NCBI GenBank assembly: GCA_026122915.1 | Contig: JAGIXO010000047.1 | Location: forward strand, 1-11,952 | Direction of reading: 5' to 3' | Length of the DNA stretch: 11,952 nt | Source: Candidatus Electronema nielsenii | GTDB taxonomy: Bacteria; Desulfobacterota; Desulfobulbia; Desulfobulbales; Desulfobulbaceae | Shown: in pieces, positions 8,151-11,952 of the stretch | Layout of the letters: the number at the start of each line of letters is the position of its first letter | How positions within the stretch are numbered: the stretch's first letter is position 1 | Made by a program: the position numbers and the translations under genes | The notes under the pieces: model-generated | Database searches by the model: none | What the model was told of the DNA's origin: nothing | Seen by the model: the letters and a program-made list of their open reading frames with translations, nothing else

Positions 8151-9264
8151 GCAGATTACCCTGACCGTCAGGGCTGCGGACAGCATGACCGAAGTTTTTC
8201 TTGTAGACAGCCGCTTTGAGCTGATTGCCAACGGCATCGGCAGGGCAGAGATTGCGGTTGCGCCGGGTCTGTACAAGGCCCGCTTCCGGGTTGGCCAAGT
8301 GCAAACCGATAGCCTGTTTGAGGTAAAGGCTGGCGGAGCAAGCAAGATTTTTAATGGTACGGCAGTGCAGTTCGCTTCGCCAGTGCCAATGCCGCAAACG
8401 CTGACCTACCGGCAAGCCCAAGCTGAGGCTGCGCAGCAGCTGTCCCGCGTAATCAACCTAAAACAAGGCAGCGGCAGTCAGCTCTTTCTTTTCCTCCGGG
8501 GATTAACAACAGAAGCCTCCCGTCCGTGGGTAGGCGTATCGCTGCATGATCTCAGTGGTAAGCAGTTGGCAGAAGCAGGGCAGGGTACCTGTGATACGGC
8601 TAACTGCTTCTGCGGCCTGAACATCGAGCTTGAACCGGGTACGTACCGTCTGCGGGTGGAGGAAGAGCCGGGCGAAATCTACGAGATGTTTATAGTCACG
8701 CTGGCGGGCTGGCAGACGCAGGTCTTTGCCTTGGCAGAAACCTCGTGGCAGCCGGGTGTGCAGGCAGTACGAGCCGCGCTACCGGATGCCGCTGTGCTGA
8801 TGGCAGAAATCGACAAGGGGTTTGATCCGACTAACCCAGCGGTGCGCCAAACCGAGCTGCTTCGACTTGGTCTGATGCACGGACGCAAGATTCTAACGGA
8901 AATAGGGCTGAAGAATCTGTTAGCCGGAACATTAAATCCGATGAATGCGGTTTTTATCGCTCATCTGCTGGCTCGGCGGGAGGATGAAGTTCTTCAGGCG
9001 TTGGCAGTGGATTTGGTCGGACACATCGACAGCAGCTTGGCCGCGCATCCTGATTTGCGAGCCGCCTTACTCGTACCGCAGTTCGTTACCAGCAACGAAA
9101 CGCCGCCTATCTTTACCGCGCCGCCTATGCTCAACAGCAGTTGGCAGCTCATCACGCAGGCTGTTGACAAGGAAAAGGCAGTAATTCCATCTGGCTCACT
9201 CAACGAGCAGATCAAGGCCGGGGTGTTGAACACCGCGCTCTGGTTGTTGCATCGACTACCGTAA
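8131..9264 (+). CDS. protein of unknown function with two PGxY beta modules and helical C-terminal half; caspase-gene partner
   Basis: 377-residue protein that I do not recognise. Residues 8-69 form a beta-rich segment with APGLYKARF and SLFEVKAGG. A second at about 115-200 has EPGTYRLRVEEEPG. Both resemble the C-terminal module of the preceding peptidase (EPGIYKVKIG, then FFEV), so they may be one small beta-sandwich type used three times across the pair. Between strands of the second module stand three cysteines, Cys154, Cys159 and Cys161 (CDTANCFC). Residues about 205-310 look helical (LLRLGLMHGRKIL, VFIAHLLARREDEVLQ), and the end (SSWQLITQAV to WLLHRLP) is mixed. I chose the ATG at 8131, 6 bases after GAGGTG; an upstream GTG at 8104 has no such site. 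The 20-base overlap with the peptidase gene implies coupled translation and a shared task, perhaps as regulator, adaptor or substrate. No signal peptide or membrane segment is seen. Confidence 0.7.
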   Translation: MSKSPSEQITLTVRAADSMTEVFLVDSRFELIANGIGRAEIAVAPGLYKARFRVGQVQTDSLFEVKAGGASKIFNGTAVQFASPVPMPQTLTYRQAQAEAAQQLSRVINLKQGSGSQLFLFLRGLTTEASRPWVGVSLHDLSGKQLAEAGQGTCDTANCFCGLNIELEPGTYRLRVEEEPGEIYEMFIVTLAGWQTQVFALAETSWQPGVQAVRAALPDAAVLMAEIDKGFDPTNPAVRQTELLRLGLMHGRKILTEIGLKNLLAGTLNPMNAVFIAHLLARREDEVLQALAVDLVGHIDSSLAAHPDLRAALLVPQFVTSNETPPIFTAPPMLNSSWQLITQAVDKEKAVIPSGSLNEQIKAGVLNTALWLLHRLP

Positions 9265-9304
9265 GCATGGGCTTTCTTTGAAACATCAGTAGCTTTATGG
9301 TCTA

Positions 9305-9329
9305 TACCCTGAGGAGCCTCTTCAGGGTA
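9305..9329 (+). other. stable hairpin in the leader of the second transglutaminase gene
   Basis: TACCCTGA (9305-9312) pairs with TCAGGGTA (9322-9329). The stem can extend by G-U, G-C and A-T pairs to 11 bp with a 3-base loop (GCC). No T run follows, so it is not a standard terminator. It ends 14 bases before the strong ribosome site and may be an intercistronic stabilising or processing element. Confidence 0.5.
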
Positions 9330-9343
9330 CCTATAAACCAACG

Positions 9344-9351
9344 AAGGAGGG
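9344..9351 (+). promoter_or_regulatory. strong ribosome binding site of the second transglutaminase gene
   Basis: AAGGAGGG lies 7 bases before the ATG at 9359. It is the best Shine-Dalgarno match in the plus-strand cluster and fixes the start of this gene. Confidence 0.8.
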
Positions 9352-9358
9352 AACAGCG

Positions 9359-10555
9359 ATGTCTAAGGAATTGCATGATCAGATCAACGCGGAGCTAAAG
9401 GCATTTAACGAAAACCCGGTTGCATTCATGAATCGGCGGCCTATCAAACAGGAGGAGCAGCCCGGTGAAAGCGGCGGCGCAGCTCCGCTTTTCAACCCAG
9501 CGGCTTTAGCGCGGCACGATGACATTGCGGCCCGCGACCTCCTGCGGCAGCACGCAGCAGACTCTGGTAAGTTAGATGAGCAGGCCAGATCACTTTTCAT
9601 GAATAACGACCAAGCCGATCAGCTCACCGATACCTACAGTCACACCGGCCTGCGGAGCATTGAGGACAGCGGTTTGATGAGCGCACGACTGGCGGAATCG
9701 CCTTGGTCAGACGACTATTGGGCCATTTATCTCGGTGTGCTGGGCAAACGCTACGCTGATCATGGATTTCCTAAGTCTTTAGACTGGAAAGTGAACTTTG
9801 ACTACATCCAGCGCAACCCGGCTGCGGCTGTCCTTGCCAGCGGTAATCAAGATGCGATCAACCGACTCTCGCCCTCAGAGAAGTATGACATCCTCGTTGG
9901 TGATACAAGTTATTCTCTGACCAAACAGATGTGGGAGGAAGGCAGGGGATATTATGAGAGAAATGGTCATGTCGAAACGTGGATGGGCATCTGCCACGGC
10001 TGGGCACCTGCGGCCTACATGCTGCATAGGCCGGTCAATTCGGTCAGGGTGCTGGCAGCAGACGGCGCAACCTCGCTGACCTTTTATCCTTCTGATATCA
10101 AAGGTCTTGCCTCGATGCTTTGGGCCAAAGCATCGCCAAGGGTCAAATTTATCGGTGGTCGCTGCAATGAGAAAGACCCCAGAGTTGACCCGCAAAGTGG
10201 ACGCATCCTTGCCCAAAACTGCTTTGACACGAACCCCGCCACGTGGCATCTGGCGATGGTTAACCAAATTGGTGTGTCCCAGCGCAGCATGGTCATGGAC
10301 GCGACCTTTGATTACGAAGTGTGGAACCAGCCGGTGCTGGGCTATAGTTGCACCTATTTCAACCCAGCCACCAAGTCAACGGTTAATTCGCTCGCAGCAG
10401 CCACGGTTGCTAAGGCCGCCTTTACTGATGACAAATTCGCCGCTTATCGAGGGCAACAGACTGTCAGTATTGTTGGCGTTGCAATGGAGGTTTCCTACAT
10501 TGTCGAGACCCAGCCTCGCAGCAGTTCCCAGACGGCCAGCAGCGTGATCGGGTGA
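9359..10555 (+). CDS. second oomycete-type transglutaminase, catalytic part (gene split by a frameshift)
   Basis: 398 residues, a paralog of the gene at 5317 from that protein's residue 88 or so onward, without the Cys/His-rich tail. Likely catalytic residues are kept: Cys212 in WMGICHGWAP, His297 in TWHLAMVNQIG, and Asp314 or Asp318 in MDATFDYEVWNQP. The Cys-to-His spacing of 85 residues is identical to the first copy. Residues 321-329, VWNQPVLGY, again resemble Pep-13. The frame ends at TGA 10553-10555 just where the paralog continues into its conserved YDLELDFSGK block, which here lies in the -1 frame (next entry). One extra G in the GGG run at 10550-10552 would join both parts into about 493 residues, close to the core length of copy one. 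This is either a real lesion, a sequencing error, or a two-gene split with a GTGA overlap. There is no signal peptide. Confidence 0.85.
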   Translation: MSKELHDQINAELKAFNENPVAFMNRRPIKQEEQPGESGGAAPLFNPAALARHDDIAARDLLRQHAADSGKLDEQARSLFMNNDQADQLTDTYSHTGLRSIEDSGLMSARLAESPWSDDYWAIYLGVLGKRYADHGFPKSLDWKVNFDYIQRNPAAAVLASGNQDAINRLSPSEKYDILVGDTSYSLTKQMWEEGRGYYERNGHVETWMGICHGWAPAAYMLHRPVNSVRVLAADGATSLTFYPSDIKGLASMLWAKASPRVKFIGGRCNEKDPRVDPQSGRILAQNCFDTNPATWHLAMVNQIGVSQRSMVMDATFDYEVWNQPVLGYSCTYFNPATKSTVNSLAAATVAKAAFTDDKFAAYRGQQTVSIVGVAMEVSYIVETQPRSSSQTASSVIG

Positions 10556-10839
10556 CAAAAGCCAGATATCTCTATGATCTGGAGTTGGATTTCTCTGGCA
10601 AGATCATTGGCGGTGAATGGTATCAGAACGCTCACCCTGATTTTCTCTGGACTCCGGCAAAAGGTGTGCGTGCTTTGCCGCCTTGGGAATCGCGCAATGC
10701 TCCTTTGGTTCCTGAGGCTTGGCAGGAAGGTCAGTCAGTACCGGACATGTGGCGACAAATCGCTACCATTACCTCTGAGTATTCTAAAGTGCCGCTGGCT
10801 GTGATCACTGAGCGGCTGATTCAGTTAGCAAACCGCTGA
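10552..10839 (+). CDS. C-terminal part of the second transglutaminase, in the -1 frame
   Basis: About 95 codons read from GTG 10552, overlapping the TGA of the upstream part by 4 bases. The sequence aligns without a gap to the C-terminus of the first transglutaminase: TKARYLYDLELDFSGKIIGG against TEVKYMYDLELDFSGKIIGG, then GEW, HPDFLWTP, GQSVP, and a final AVITERLIQLANR against AAIVERLISMSNS. It is therefore the missing end of the preceding gene. No Shine-Dalgarno sequence precedes the GTG, so separate translation would need coupling through the stop-start overlap. The conserved state of both halves suggests that any lesion is recent or that the frameshift is an assembly or sequencing artefact. 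Confidence 0.8.
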   Translation: MTKARYLYDLELDFSGKIIGGEWYQNAHPDFLWTPAKGVRALPPWESRNAPLVPEAWQEGQSVPDMWRQIATITSEYSKVPLAVITERLIQLANR

Positions 10840-10848
10840 AACGAACCT

Positions 10849-10912
10849 GCCTTGGATACGGAATTGCTCTGTGTCCAAGGCAAGGCTGACTGCGTTCTTC
10901 CCGCCTTTTTTT
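10849..10912 (+). terminator. probable terminator after the second transglutaminase
   Basis: GCCTTGGATAC (10849-10859) pairs with GTGTCCAAGGC (10871-10881), an 11-bp stem with one G-U pair and an 11-base loop, 9 bases after the stop codon. The T7 run (10906-10912) stands 24 bases further on, so the match to a textbook intrinsic terminator is imperfect. A weak second pairing, AAGGC (10882-10886) with GCCTT (10903-10907), directly precedes the T run. Confidence 0.5.
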
Positions 10913-10927
10913 CCTCTTGTCAGCATA

Positions 10928-10943
10928 ATTGCACTACTGCAAT
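10928..10943. promoter_or_regulatory. 16-bp palindrome upstream of the M23 gene, candidate operator
   Basis: ATTGCA (10928-10933), CTAC, TGCAAT (10938-10943) is a perfect 6+4+6 inverted repeat. It lies 14 bases upstream of a consensus -10 box, so it overlaps the place where the -35 contact would be. This is a typical position for a repressor or activator site. The binding protein is unknown. Confidence 0.4.
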
Positions 10944-10957
10944 CAAAAGGCATCCCG

Positions 10958-10963
10958 TATAAT
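10958..10963 (+). promoter_or_regulatory. -10 box of a candidate promoter for the M23 peptidase gene
   Basis: TATAAT is a perfect -10 match. At 17 bases upstream stands TACTGC (10935-10940), a poor -35 box, so the promoter may need an activator. The predicted start near 10970 would give a leader of about 60 bases before the ATG at 11030. Confidence 0.45.
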
Positions 10964-11029
10964 AGCCCTCATACTATACTGTGGTAGAATTAAATCTGCA
11001 CGGGAGATAAACCGGAAGGCGGAGAAAAT

Positions 11030-11952
11030 ATGTGGAGAATTACAGCAATTATTCTGCTGGCAGCATGGCTACCGTTCGGCTGCGTCTCGGCAGGTGAACA
11101 ACGGGCGGCGTGGGCGGCTAAGGCAACTTTTTCTGCGCCCACAACAACGTTCTGCTGGCCTTTAGCTGAGTTTAGATACTCGCTCAACCGGCCCACAGGT
11201 GCTTGGCTGGCATCACGAGGAAGGAATTCCCATCATTTGGGTGTTGACATGTTTGCACCGATTGGACGACCGGTACGGGCGATTGCCGACGGCGTGGTGC
11301 ATGACATTTCCACCAGTGGCTGGGGAGGTGGCAATGTCGCTATTATGGTCAAGCACCGGTTAGCTGATGGCCGCTGGTTCATCGCCTTGTACGGACACAT
11401 CAGAAACACCTTCGGCCTGCGGAAGGGCAGCAAAGTGCGGGGATGCAGTACCATCGGACTGATCGGGCCGTATCGCTGCGGCTCACATGTCCATTTTGGT
11501 GTTATTGCACCCGGCAGACTGCCGCACGCTCCCTATGGCACCAGCAAGAAGTATAACCACAACAACTTCATTAATCCGGTCCGTTTTCTTCAAACCGGCC
11601 AGCCAGAAGTGCCGGGCAAGGATCAGGAGCCTGAAACACCGATAGGCAACGACGAGCAGGCAGCAGAGGCTGCCGTGTCGCCACAGTGTGCTGGGCAGAA
11701 TTTAGCAGAGGGATCAGAGGAAGAAGACAAGCTCCTCCAAGATGTTCTCGCCATAGGGGAACCAGAGGAGGAGCAAGTTAACAAAGTCAAGCAGGTAAGC
11801 AGCACGAAGAAAAGTCGAAAGCCTGACAAAGCAAAGCTGACGAAAAAGACACAAAGCAAAAAGAAGAAGGCAGTAGCGCGTTCAACAAAATCCAAACGCA
11901 AAGAAGTTAAACTGATAAAAGCTCAGTCAAAGCGTTCTCTATCTGCTTCTGC
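11030..11952 (+). CDS. secreted M23 (LytM-type) zinc metallopeptidase with Lys-rich tail, 3' end outside window
   Basis: 307 codons are in view without a stop. This is a probable peptidoglycan endopeptidase of the cell envelope. A short N-terminal signal (WRITAIILLAAWLPFG) ends with a likely cleavage VSA-GE at residue 21. Cys18 follows Pro-Phe-Gly, a poor lipobox, so a lipoprotein is less likely. The M23 motifs are complete: His69 and Asp73 (HLGVD), YGH with His123, and HVHFG with His153 and His155. The catalytic domain ends near INPVRF (181-186). After it come an acidic stretch (about 228-249, EEED and EEE) and from about 257 on a very basic tail dominated by Lys, Ser and Thr (KKTQSKKKKAV), perhaps for binding an anionic polymer. 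GGAG lies 5 bases before the ATG. A terminator and its own promoter separate it from the transglutaminase cluster, so a joint function is not evident. Confidence 0.88.
   Translation, partial: MWRITAIILLAAWLPFGCVSAGEQRAAWAAKATFSAPTTTFCWPLAEFRYSLNRPTGAWLASRGRNSHHLGVDMFAPIGRPVRAIADGVVHDISTSGWGGGNVAIMVKHRLADGRWFIALYGHIRNTFGLRKGSKVRGCSTIGLIGPYRCGSHVHFGVIAPGRLPHAPYGTSKKYNHNNFINPVRFLQTGQPEVPGKDQEPETPIGNDEQAAEAAVSPQCAGQNLAEGSEEEDKLLQDVLAIGEPEEEQVNKVKQVSSTKKSRKPDKAKLTKKTQSKKKKAVARSTKSKRKEVKLIKAQSKRSLSAS

Noticed and set aside
10540..10560. Programmed -1 ribosomal frameshifting in the second transglutaminase
   Set aside because: No slippery heptamer of the X-XXY-YYZ type precedes the TGA in the correct phase, and the intact paralog needs no shift. 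A base loss in a G run is simpler.
10929..11165. 78-codon plus-strand open frame ahead of the M23 gene
   Set aside because: It covers the palindrome and promoter and overlaps the M23 signal peptide and N-terminus in another frame. No ribosome site was seen.
1..11952. Insertion sequences, tRNA genes or attachment sites
   Set aside because: I saw no transposase or integrase motifs, no terminal inverted repeats with target duplications, and no tRNA cloverleaf in the gaps.

Overview
The window is bacterial, dense in genes, and of roughly even base composition. A tripartite-type RND efflux pump and an M23 (LytM) peptidase with a signal peptide point to a Gram-negative, double-membraned organism. 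There is no rRNA, tRNA or marker gene to fix the lineage. The pairing of a caspase-like peptidase with oddly architected neighbours recalls Desulfobacterota/Desulfobulbales genomes, but that is only an impression.

Left part (1-5020, minus strand): a compact efflux operon, tetR - membrane fusion protein - RND permease. The permease overlaps the fusion-protein gene by 4 bases and lacks only its last residues at the window edge. A well-formed sigma70-type promoter (5074-5102) lies in front of tetR. It is framed by a perfect 9+9 inverted repeat (5058-5066 / 5096-5104), so the TetR protein probably controls its own operon.

Middle part (5317-10839, plus strand): the unusual region. Two paralogous proteins of the oomycete-type transglutaminase family (the Phytophthora GP42/Pep-13 elicitor family) flank a caspase-like C14 peptidase and a 377-residue protein of unknown function. 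The peptidase and the unknown protein overlap by 20 bases. The first transglutaminase has a Cys/His-rich N-terminal tail with 12 His in 33 residues. The second lacks the tail and is broken by a one-base frameshift that separates the catalytic part from the conserved C-terminal part. The caspase-like protein ends in a beta-rich module with a Pro-Gly-x-Tyr motif, and similar modules occur twice in the unknown protein. None of these proteins shows an evident signal peptide. A strong intrinsic terminator separates the first transglutaminase from the peptidase gene. A working model, which is inference, is a protease plus protein-crosslinking cassette in which the peptidase matures or triggers the transglutaminases.

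Right part (10840-11952, plus strand): a terminator-like hairpin, a 16-bp palindrome next to a consensus -10 box, then an M23 peptidoglycan hydrolase with intact zinc motifs and a very Lys-rich C-terminal tail. It runs off the window end.
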